A DNA stretch of 64,000 nucleotides from Ceratotherium simum simum (Eukaryota > Chordata > Mammalia > Perissodactyla > Rhinocerotidae), in assembly GCF_000283155.1 (NCBI RefSeq), contig NW_004454229.1, forward strand, positions 7,330,148 through 7,394,147. The letters run 5' to 3'. Made by a program: the position numbers and the translations under genes. Shown here one piece after another: positions 1 through 12,200 of the stretch. The first letter of the stretch is position 1, and the number at the start of each line of letters is the position of its first letter. A model generated the notes under the pieces. It had not been told where the DNA came from. It was given only the letters and a program-made list of their open reading frames with translations, and ran no database searches.

Positions 1-53
1 GTGCAAAAAGGCCAAATGACTGTCCCTCATGAAATGAAAGCACGGTGTGGTAC

Positions 54-203
54 CTCCCGGTAAGTGTACCGGCCATCCACCAGTGTCGACCCAGTTAGGC
101 CTCCGGGTCCAGCCACGGCTGCTGCAAGTCGATGACAAGCTATCAAACTTCCCGTTACCAATTTCACTATTTCAAAATTTTTCTTCAAGTCTTGAATAAT
201 GCT
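54..203 (-). CDS. USP24: USP24 exon w17 (last in window)
   Basis: 150 bases, 50 codons: SIIQDLKKNFEIVKLVTGSL, IACHRLAAAVAGPGGLTGST, then LVDGRYTYRE. Acceptor TTTTTGCCAAG, donor GAG then GTACCACA, which is weak (C at +4 and +5). The known protein continues with a segment that is not encoded before position 1, so the next exon lies outside. About residues 658-707. Confidence 0.95.
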
Positions 204-3200
204 CTTGGCAAAAACAACAAAAGGAAAAACGATGTGAGAATTTGCAGTTGTCAGTTTAATACGTGCTTTTATTTCAGCACGTGTCCTAGGTGAGGCAGAG
301 CAAACCAGCATTTCTTCACTTACATTTCCTACAGAAAAGTACATAAAATCAACATGGTATGTACACTCGCTGGAAAATTAATAAACGTCTCTGCTAAATT
401 TTTGCTCCTAAAAGAGACTTTTTTCCTAAGAAGTCTTTCAAAAGAACTATTTCACTTCTTGTGTACTTTTCCAGATCTTTCTTTCCAAGTCTATTATACT
501 GAGGACACTCTAGCTCCTTAAGCAATCTAATCTTTCTGCAATATAAAATTAGTCTCTGAATCTTTTCAAACAAATTTCTTTTAAAAATTGGCTTAATTAC
601 CTCAATAAATTAAGGAAATAAAAATATAAAAGGTTATGCAAGTAACTGTATAATAATCAAACACATCTATACTCTTACCTTGTCTTGCTTTTGATAGGTT
701 TGTTTTATGAATGAGCGAGTGATCTCATGCAGCTGCCGCAAAGCTGGTACCACCCATACAAACTGGGGATTATTAAGCTGAGACGACTAGAGTTAAAAAG
801 AAGTTACATTAATTAACTTTAGAAATAAATGGAGGATTAAATTTATTAGCTATAAAAAATTTCCAAGTCAATTAGGTTTTATTGTTATACACTGTATTAT
901 TTTTCTTTTCACATTGCTCATTTATAGCTTATCTCCATGCATTCATAACTCAGTCTTCAACTTCTTATTCTGCATGCAATTTCCTAAGGCCCAGGACTGC
1001 AAACAGGAGTGGATGTGAAGGGACAGTGAATGTACAGGGTACGTCAGCAAAAAACAGACGACAAGGAATTAGCAACTTCAGAGGATAGATCAAGTAGCAC
1101 AGGCTGCTAGGACACGTTGACATAATAAAATAAATTGATGGCAAAAGCTTAACTTGGATAATACTGAATTAGCTGAGAAGTAAAATGGTATAAAAATATG
1201 GTGTTCTATAATTACATGATTAAGATACCAGTGATATGATCAAGACACTGATAGTGGTCTAAATATTAAAGACAATACTCATGATCTGCTTGTATTTCCT
1301 AGTTAAAACAATTTTAAAAGAGATAAATCTATTGTTATTAATTATTATAGTCACTTTATACTTATACTTTATATTTTTCAAGACACTTTCAAATATATTA
1401 TTTCTGAAACTGGTACATGACAATCCAGATCTTTACAGTACATATCTGAAAAGTCTGATATTCATGCAATAGTCTTTATAAAAAGAATTGCTTTTTAATA
1501 AATAGCATCTTTTAAACTATGAGATTTCATTATAAAATTTGTAAGACTGTCAGATTAAACACTATTAATCAATTTATCAATTAAATCTCTAGAAAACCAA
1601 GTAAAAGTTTAAGCCTTTAGCATTTATTTTAAAGGCTGAATACTGATTTTTTTTTTAAAGCGTTCTTGCTTCTTCAAGTCTTTCTGTAAGATGCAGACCT
1701 CAATGGGGCGGAAAAACACTTTTGATGTCTTTTGCAGAAAAACATACTACTAAATGTGTAAATGCGAGAGAGCTATTGCCAGAACAACACTGGCTTTCTT
1801 AGAGATTAACCAATCAGTCAGCAAATACCATATTTCCGGGATTCTAAGATACAGGTTTTACAAATTTTCACATTTCTGAAATTGACACTCCTTACAATTA
1901 CATCAGCAGAAACTTACCAGCCACTAGGCATAGGAGTAAGTTTTCACATAGCTGGCGTTACCTGAGATGTGCACACTTAGCTGATTACAAAAGGTATCTG
2001 TTCATCTACCTGTCATTTTAGCTGTTACTTGGTAGAAGCAGCAGCAAACAAGGATGGCTTTTTAACTTAAATTTAGATCACTGATTTGTTACTTAAATGC
2101 TATCAAAAAGATTACACTATGATGTAGCACTGACTAACCTGTCATGTCTGTCAATTCAATCAAAAGAAAAGAAAACTGTCAGTGGTCTCAAACTAAAGCA
2201 TTTTTCAAAGCCAGGAGAATTTGGTGTGACAGACTCATACCCTGTGCAGGGCCGTGTCACTCAGCACGCAATGTCTCTCTGTCCAAAGTTGTACCTGAAT
2301 TCCAGAGAAGCTGTTTAACTTGCAGTATACACAACTCAATTAAGGAAGAAAGCAGCTTGAGTTTTATGAAAATGGACAAGGATACAAAACTCCATATTCT
2401 TCAACATGCTTCAGAATTATACAGTCGCTTAAAGTTTCAAAGAGGTCAAAAGCACCACTATAGATAATGAAAAGCAATGTGACACAGTGAAGCTGTACAC
2501 ACTGGTCAAAAGGGGGCTTGGACTCAAATTCTGATTGTGAATCTAAACAAATGGAAGGCAAAAGTAAAACATACAGTTTCTTTTGTTCTTCTTTGCAAGC
2601 TTATTAAATCTGTGATGGCAGGTTGCAATCACTGGCATCTTAGAATCAGAGAAATAAGGTATATATTAAAGGCCAACTACTTGCAAGACTAGCTAGGATA
2701 TTTCCGCTAAGATATAAAAGTTGCAAAATGACAAACAATAAAACTCTAAGGCTTAAGTCCAAACTGATACCTTCCAAAAGGATTACAAATATTAGGATAT
2801 AAATATGAACCCTTCAGCAAATAATGAGATATATTAACAAGTATCATTATGACCAATTAAGTCAATTACGGTTAGAATATTTTTAACATGGAAAATCATC
2901 CTTTGAAGGTAGCTCACTATCCAAAAAAATTAAAAGAAAAATTGTATAAAACTTGAATTTACAAAGTATTTCTAAGGGCCGGCCCCATGGCATAGTGGTT
3001 AAGTTCAGCACATTCCGCTTCGGTGGCCCAGGTTTGTGGGTTTGGATCCCAGGCATGAACCTACACCACTCGTCAGCCGTGCTGAGGTGGCGACCCATAT
3101 ACAACATAGAGGAAGACTGGCAAAGACGTCAGCTCAGGGCTAATCTTCCCCAAGCAAAAAAAAAAGTATTTCTGATATAGCCTTTCTAAAGGTTAGCAAA

Positions 3201-6200
3201 CAGGAAAGATGTTATTTATTCCATCATATCTATGACATTATGCTGCTAAGTTACAAAAAAATTTAAATTATTCTTCTCCACTTAAAAGGGGAAAAAAGGC
3301 TATGCTGAACAATTAAAAGGAACATATTTGATAACGTCTGATAATGGAGCTGAGGTTTCATAAGTAGGAGTTAATGGTATGTCCAAATTAGACTCTCAAC
3401 ATCAGATGAAGCCTTAGAGGTCAACCAGTTAGCCTGCAAACCTATGCCTAACTTTGCCTTGTTCATTTTTGTTAAATGACTAGTCTCCCAGTACTTCCAG
3501 TAATGAGGAACTCAGGAGGCAGTGCATTCTACTTCAGACTGTTCTCATAGAAAGTTCATTGACCTATCATATTGAAACATGCCTTCCCATAACTTCTTAG
3601 GAGACATAAGAAGTAAGTTGAATCAAACTTCTCTATAATAATCCTCTTAAGTATCTGAAGACAACTTTCTATTCTTTCTTGAGTTCTCCCTTCTCAAAGT
3701 TGAACACCCCCATCTCCTCATCTGTCTGGTTTTTCCAGACCTAGCCACTTACCTAGAAGCAAAGTAACAAGTTTTGCAGGCGAGGACACTTTTAAAAAAG
3801 TTTGTCCTCCTGTGCTAACATGCCATGTGAGACTGCACCAGGGCATCTTGCGACTTTTACCTTCAGTTACATGTTTTGGCAAGTAGAGGCCACTCAACTA
3901 TGGGTAACAATTTCAGTGTAGTTCACCCTCCTGGGGCGAAGGGGAGGAAGAGGAAGGGAACCCACATTCATTGAAGGGCTGCCAGGCACTGTGCTAGCAG
4001 GTCTTAAAACAACATCTTAAGAAATATGCAAACACTACTAATTGAGTAAAAATGATTTTTTTGGTTTAGTAATTTTTTTTGGATGAGTTCATTTAAACTT
4101 TTTAATTGAAGGACAAAAGTGAAATAAGAGGGAAAGGGTTGAGGGTGGACAGTGGAAGGCATAAAGGAAGCAAAGGAAAGAGGACCAAGGGAGCCACGGG
4201 TATCCTGGCAGAATCTACAGAAATAAAGTTAAGAAATCAAGGTCAGAATTTCTGAACACAACAGTGGAACTTGGGAATTTTAGGAGTGTCAAAAGCAGAG
4301 GGAGAGGGAATCAGTTGGGGGAACAGAGGCAGCTGAGGTCGGGAGGGGGCAAGAGGGGTGATCTTGTCTTACCCTTTGCTTAGTTTCTGTGCAGCCTGGC
4401 AGGGAGACATAATCCCCAGTCAGCCCACCTTGCTGCCTGGCAGGAAAGGCATAGCATAGAAAAACACCTTTAGTGGCAGTAAGTATATAATTCACCCCCC
4501 TGCCTGGAGTCATATCCAGGGGGCTTTGATCTTCCCACTGCCCCCCTTCAGCCATGTGTACTTTAGGAGAGTCTCTGTGAGCACTTAGGAAACTGAAAAG
4601 TGCTGTATACACGCAAGATATTACTATTTGGAATGCAATAATGGTACATCAGAATTTCTTTACTGGGAGCAGTGGGAAATAAAAAAGGAAGACTATTCCT
4701 TTTAAGACTCACAAAGTGACTCCAAAAATCTCCCTGTTACTTTCTGAGTTTTGTTATAAAACAACAGACATGAATGAAGTGACTGCAAAGAGAAGCGATA
4801 AGGATGCAGCGATGCTACCGGCTAGAAGAGCTCCGTACTGCTGGGCTGTGACAAGGGAGGGACAGAGGGCAGGGAGGATCTTCTGGTTTCAAAAGCCATT
4901 TCCCTGGAGGGAGGGAAAAGTCCCTTCAGCTTTGACCTTCACATCTGTAAAGAAATGTATCTACCACTGAGAAGAAAAGACTATTTGTCTATAGATACCC
5001 TTTTCCTCTTACGATTACTACTGAAGGATCTAGACTTCTTAAATAACTCGGGATGAGTTTCAATCATAAAGACAGAGGCTGGTACATTATCTGAATTGCT
5101 GAGCTGAGAGAAAAAACTGGAAAAATTCAACTTGTATCTGAGCAGAAAGAGAGCAGTGCTGTTGAGTTAAAGGAATAATTCCTCATAACCTGAGCATTAC
5201 CAGCTCCACTTGGTGAATGACTCTTAAAATCTCTAAAGCTAGATTATATGTACAAAATTCACTTGATCAAATTTCAACGTCAGAAATATAAAACACAGAG
5301 TTCGTAAATGTCCCCAACTAAACTTTATGACCAAATATAACAAGAAAATAAAAGCCTACTGAATCACCTCTTAACAAGAGCTAAGAGTCTCTGAATATAC
5401 CAATGAAAATTAGCAATATTCAAGATCCTTTAAAGAAATACTTATTAATGAAAGCCAAGAAATATGTTTTACCAATGAAATTACTAAGCTGCCAACTATT
5501 TAGAAAAACCTTTCTTTTTTATGTTAACAGTAAAATAAAAACCCTCTGCAGGCTGGCTTTACGTTGGGCTGGGCAGCCTGAGGGCTGACGTGGGAGGAGG
5601 ACTCCACTCTGCTCAGGGCTGCAACAATGGAAGCACGACCTCATGGTGAGTGCCTCTTTGATCAGCTCTCTCGCAGGCAGGGAGGCAGACCTGTCATCCA
5701 AGGCCTGGAGCACCAGGACGCTACAATCCCCACTGCTTACACCCATTCACAGGACAGTCCACAGCAAGCTGGAGCCAGAGCCCCGAAGCGCAGGGCTTCC
5801 ACAGCGCCGGTCCCTCCTACACTCACTACCCAAGCCTACCTTCTAAAACCGTGCCCCAGCAGCAGGCAGTCACTCAATAGCTAATGAATTCTTTAAAGAA
5901 CACATCTGAATCAAGAACTTGGAAAATGACTATATGCCAGCACTCAATGAACCTCTTTCTTCCCTTGTCTCTTCTTACTCTATGAATGTTCCTCCATTTC
6001 TCCCTTATGGGAGAAAAATCAGCAAGATATTTATTTGGAATCCACTGTACTTATTCAAGTTGTGCATATATGGATTTAACTTAAAAAAGAAAAAGTAAGT
6101 AGGTCTTACAATTTTATGGAAATAATAAAACTACTCTTTCAATGTGACCCTGGATTTTTTTTCCCTTTGAGAGTCAGTAACTCTCCAAGCTTTAAACAAT

Positions 6201-9200
6201 AAAGCATAGATTATAAACAAATACTTAAATAGCAGTTTGTATCTAAACATTACTCTAGAAACAGTAAGACATACTGTTACCTTAAAATTATGAAGCAATT
6301 TATTAAAACGAATTATTAAATTAGTATACCTTTTAGTTGGTTCCATCTGCAAATTCTTACCTTGAATCCATCCTTCTTGTTTTTTTCCAAACCTGACCAT
6401 TCTCCAGGCTGAAAATTAATTTTAAGAAAAATGTGAGTGATTTGGTAAAAGCAGTGTCTAAATCTCCCAATCGTGGACTCTAAGGTAAGAATTTCCAGAG
6501 AGGACATTTAGTTTAATTTACATAAAGGGGAGGAAAATTATTTGGCTCTAATTACTCAGACAATGCTATTGCTCTGACAACAAAACTAGATGGAAGATAA
6601 AACCTACCCTTTTAATATCTTCTATGCACTTAATGATGTAGCTCCTCTTGACTGCTTCTTTCACTGCATACGCGTCACTAAGGATCGTCAGGTGCTCCTC
6701 CAAGGCTTGCTGAATAAGACTACTGGGCAGGGTTGGAAGATGAGCCAGTTCCCAGAGCACATCTAACACCTGCAACAATAGCACACGATGAGCCAGCCAA
6801 TCCGCAAGTAAACTGCTCTAAGTATCTGTAGCTAGAAAAATTGATGTGATTCTCCTGCCTTCCCGGAAGTGGCCTCAAAGCGAGCTTCCCGGCCTATGCG
6901 GCCGATCAGGCTCAGCAGCTTCTGTCTGACTCTGTCGCTCTCCGTCTCCCAGCTCTGCAGAATGGAAAAGACAAGACACGGGAATTGCTTCACCACCCAT
7001 TTTATCAAATGCAGAAAGTTTAAACTTGAGCTAAAAAAGTTTAAGGAAGTAAGAAGAGTAAATTTAAACATGGCTAATTTAGAAGGGGGAGATCTCAAAA
7101 TAAGCTTATTTTAGAAAAACTTAAAAGTAAGCACGTTTGAACACATACCTTCTGAATGAGAACAAACAAATGATTCAGCTGATCTGAATTAAATTTGACA
7201 GCCGCTGCAGCAATAATAGTATGGATGTTCTCGATGACAGTAGATGATTGTCCTGACTAGAAAAGGAGACATTGGAAAAAAGTTCAGTCTTGGAACTTGG
7301 AAAAACCTAAGTCTTCTCCCTGGCAATTTACAGAAGCAAAAGCAAAACAGTAACACAGATAAACTGGGGCCGGCTCTGTGGCGTAGCAGTTAAGTGCGCG
7401 CATGCACGCGCTCCACTACTGGCGGCCCGGGTTCGGATCCTGGGCGAGCACCAATGCACTGGTTGTCAAGCCATGCTGTGGCGGTGTCCCATATAAAGCA
7501 GAGGAAGATGGGCACGGATGTTAGCCCAGGGCCTGTCTTCCTCGGCAAAAAGAGGAGGATTGGCATGGCTGTTAGCTCACGGCTGATCTTCCTCACAAAA
7601 AAAAAAAGAAAAAGAACAACACAGATAAATTGATTCTCAACACAAACTGATTCTCGTCTCATCAGCGTTCGCTTGCATGATAATCCTGGTAAGACTACAG
7701 GAAACAACCATTATCAATGGTTATCAGCTGGCCTTGTTTAAATTCCTAGCAGCATTAAATCTTTAAAAATACAATGTAAAAAAAGATGAGAATCAAGTTA
7801 ATCTGACATATTCATTTCAAGAGGAGAACAAAATATTTTCAACTGGCTAAAAAGAAATTCAAACTGATTATAAGACAAACATAGTCACTTTTGGCATTTT
7901 ATAAATGATTTCGAGGGCCTCAGTTGAGAATATTATCTGCCTTATTTTTTATTTTGCTCAGATATTTTATGACTTCAATTAATATTTATTTATCCCACGG
8001 GCAGTAAGTCTCTGCTTCAGAGACGTAGACCCTATGGTCGACCTCGTGGTTGAAACTCACTTTATAACTTCAAGCTTGGCTCTGTCATGCCTCATGCTTC
8101 ACTACGTTGAGATCTGAAAGGGAGGGGGAGCTTTCTGGATTCAATTCTACAAGAATTTGCTCAGTATCTACTATACACAGCCATTCACTGAATGTGGTAG
8201 GGATATACAATATATACATCACGGTCTCTAATCTTTAACCTTATGCAGATTCAAAACTTCAAATTCACAAAACAAAATTATATATGAATATTCAAATAAG
8301 GTCAAGTCATGGGGAGTAAAATTTATAGGACCCAGGACTGTTTTCTTTCAGTCCTGTACCCAACTTTTTACAGTCTGCTCTGTAATGCTAGGCTGGGAGC
8401 CTGAAAATTACATTTCCTCTGCCAGCTATGCTCCCGTTATGTTCTGCCAATGAGAGCATTGCTGGGAGACGAGAAGGCAGGAGGACGCAAGACGTGTTTC
8501 CAGTTTACGCCCAGAGAGTGGATGTAGGTGCTGGCATTTGTGGCCACAAGGGATTCCAGAAGCCCTGGTGGCAGTGCCACCTCTTTGACAGTTCTAGCAC
8601 TTCCCGTGAAAGCACCCCAGAAGCAGCTTCCTCTCCTGGGACTTACCACCCCTTCTGCCCTTTTGCTCCCCCAGCATTTGCACTTCTCTTTTTTGCTTTT
8701 CCACCCTAGCAACACCTCTGCAAACAATCTCTGTATTCAAGTCCCTCTGAAATCTCTAGCATAGTTTCTGACTGATACAGTGACTAAGCTGGTGTCGTCA
8801 AGGTGAGCTCTAGGCTTCTTTCTGGCTTAGCAACTAGATGAAGGATAATACCATTACTGAAACAGGCTGGAAAATGACTAAGTCTGGACATACTGAATTT
8901 GAGATGCCCACGAGATAGCACATGACAGGGTGTGACAGTTACACATTTAGACATACTGCACTGGAGCTCCAAGGAGAGGTCTGAACTAGAGAATTCTGAG
9001 GGCCAGCAGCTTCCAAACGTAGTCGAAGCCAGAGGAGTGGATGAAACTAACTAATGAAGGATTATATAGTGAGAAAAGGACTAAAGACTAAGGCTTGAAA
9101 AAAACTAATATTTTCAAAGTAGAAGAGAATAAGTTAGTAGAAGAGACTTAAGAAGGAATCCCACAGGGCTGGCCCCATGGCTTAGCGGTTAGGTGCGCGC

Positions 9201-12200
9201 GCTCCGCTGCTGGCGGCCCGGGTTCGGATTCCGGGCGTGCGCCGACACACCGCTTCTCCGGCCATGCTGAGGCCATGTCCCACGTGCAGCAACTAGAAGG
9301 ATGTGCAGCTATGACACTCAACTATCTACTGGGGCTTTGGGGGGAAAATAAATAAATAAATAAAATTAAAAAAAAAAAGAAGGAATCCCACAAAAGCGGG
9401 AGGGAAGTCAGAAGAATAGACTACTATCAAACTGAAGGAAAAAGAAAATGAAGGGTGTGGTTGATTCTGTCACAGCTGCTGTGAGTCCTGGGAAGATGAG
9501 ATCTGTAAATTCAGTGAGTACTACTATCATCCTCTTTTAATAGAATTAAATGGGAAAAAATTATTGAAAAACTGATAAGCAATATAGTAAAAAGAACGCT
9601 GGACTGATAAAAGACACACCTAGTCCTAGCTCTGCCACTACATGCTAGGTAGCCTTCAGTAAGGCTTTTCATTTTTAATCTGAGAAATGAGAAGACTAGA
9701 CTAGATCAGTAGTTTTATACGTTTTGAGTAGTGGATTCCTTTTTACATACACAATCTTAACAGGAACCCTAAACTGTAAAACAGATCTGAGTAGAGCTGC
9801 TCCGCTGAAAACAAGATAGAAGTTCCATTTCCCTGCTCCTTCACCACGCTTCTCCCTCTCCTTCTGACAAAAACGTCAGAAAAAGGCAAAAATAATTCTA
9901 ATCAACTTACCTGTATCTTCCAAATTTTAGTGAGCTCATCCAAAGACAATTTACTGCCCAAGAGTTCAATAATTCCCTTTATACGATCACAGTATTGTGC
10001 TTGGTCTATGTTGCCTAAGAGAAGAAATACCAGAGAGGAAGACACATACAGCAAACACTGACTTTCTAAATATGATTCTATTAATTTAAAGCAGTATCAA
10101 CTTGCTATAAGATTATTTTAAAGGCTAATACAGTCAAAGCAACAATTTCAGACCTTTTTTATCCAAAAATATATTATTTATAATTAAGTTAGGTAGTATT
10201 TATCTTTTTTTGAAAGCAACCTACCTTCCAATGCAATTGACAGAACTGAGTTTTCAACAAGCCAATCTAACAATCTGTCTGTATCTATAGCATTCTTCAC
10301 AGATTTGGATAAAGTGCTATCTTCTATTAGTTTGGTTACCTAAAAAGACAGGATTATTGTGACTGAATCCAATGCAAATATGCATAAAAAAATCTTCATA
10401 AATATTTATTAATTTATTCTGTGACTTTTACAGTGTTACAGGATAGTCTTATAATTAGCCAAAATGTATCAAAGGGCAGTTATCAGAAGTTAACAGACTA
10501 CTTATTTGTGGTGTCTCTTTAAAAAGAACCAAGGAGCCATTCTTATAGCTCACACTCCCTGGGCCACTGCTGACTGCCTCAGGGATGAGCATCTGACCCG
10601 AACTTCAACCAGGGCACATGCTCCGAACTCTACACTTGGGACCAGAGAGAAAGTGTCAGTCCCTCCTGGGTGACGGGAGCTATCCATGGCCATGCCGTCT
10701 ACCACATCAAACACGTCACTCTGCAGGTAGAGGGAGAACAAAGCCAACGTGCTCAGAAAAGCAGAGACAAGATGTGGACAGAGTCCTGGCAGCGGTCAGG
10801 TCTCAAATCCTAGTTGTTCCTGTTGCCCACATGGTTCCTGCCCACACATGGTTTGGCTAGTCAATCCTTCATTCATGTGAAATAGCCCAGCCTTCTTCCA
10901 TTAAATTCCTCTTTTGGCCTAAGATGGTTCAAGATGAGTTTATTTCACTTGCAGCCAAGAACCTCATTAATACAAAACTGAAGGAAAAATAACTGGAATT
11001 ATGATTGAACTGTATTGGCTCCACTTTTCACTCCCCAAAACCAACTATGCTATTTAATGTGGATCTCATATAAAGTTTAGGAAGCCATAGAAAATTATTT
11101 CCATTATTTTGCTTAGATCACCACAGTTGCAGTCATTTTGTTTTTGTCCCAACCCTAATTAGATGATCTGGTTTAAGTAAACGCACACCTGAAATATAAT
11201 AAAAGGAGTTGTAGCCTGAGGGTAAAAAGTAAATCTCAAACTGTATATTCAAGGAATTATGTTCTGGGAAATTTCACAAAAACACTAAATATTTCAAATA
11301 TTTCAGAGAATGAATTCTGAATGTAATACATATAAAAAGATCACTTTATTAACAATTAAAAACATACACCATTCTATATATAATCATTATCTCTTTTTTG
11401 TATGATTATAAGAAATTATTTTTTATTTCCCAACATTTAAATATTAATAACCACAAGTTTTGGCAGAACTTAAAGTGTCTATGCTTTAACTCTTCTAGAA
11501 ACAAATGCAGAACTTACTTCTTTGAGGGAATTCATTTTAGCGCTAAAATGTGGTGACTTCAGCATGCGCAGCAGGATGTCCAGCCGAAGGTCGTCCACGA
11601 CGGTCACCAGGTCCGGTTGGAAGCGCATGCAGAGTAACTTAATGGCAGACAAGAGCTCAGGGATGCTAACCAATCTCTTTTATTAAAAACACACACACAA
11701 ACAAAAACGGAATCATGAAAACATTTGATCGCAGTTCTTACAATACACGCAGGAATACAGGACATTTTCAATAACAATGGTCTCATGGTATCTGCAACTC
11801 CACATTGTCAATTAACTACATTTTGCTTCTAAACAAAAATTAGCACATGGGTGACCAAAGGAAAGGGAAGGGTCCTGTGATAAATTCAAGGCAGACAAAA
11901 TAAATCACGTCAAATTTAATATCACCAAAATCAACATGTCAGTAAAATTCTGAAGGTATCACCTACTGAGAACCCCATATTCAGCCTATTCACTGAGGTA
12001 ACACCAACCACTGGTGCTTCAGAAAAAGCATTTTTCGGTTAGGAAATGTAAAATAATTTGACTTGAGTTGTATGTGACCAGAGGCCAAAGAGCAACGGTG
12101 TGCAGCCCCTGCGCCAAGTCCTGGCTCTGCCTCCACGGACCAACAGGCAGTGGGGCCCCCGGCTGCAGACAGCACTGACCTTGTCTTTGAGGTCCTTCTC

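Larger units (their letters stand above)
7257..9910 (-). other. USP24 intron between w11 and w12
   Basis: 2.65 kb with two EREs (7,366 and 9,166), an old unassigned GC-richer repeat-like stretch at 8,330-8,780 and a degraded repeat at 8,780-9,100 of the same unassigned family as 19,790-20,990. A MIR remnant lies at 9,580-9,705. No gene seen. Confidence 0.6.

Noticed and set aside
5519..5884. GC-rich open frames as an extra exon
   Set aside because: USP24 is continuous without it, and no acceptor/donor pair or known domain supports it.
9166..9240. tRNA-like head of the ERE as a tRNA gene
   Set aside because: The tRNA-Ser resemblance (box A/B-like GTGGCTTAGCGG and GGTTCGGATTCC) is that of a SINE head with tail and target duplications, repeated 15 times here.
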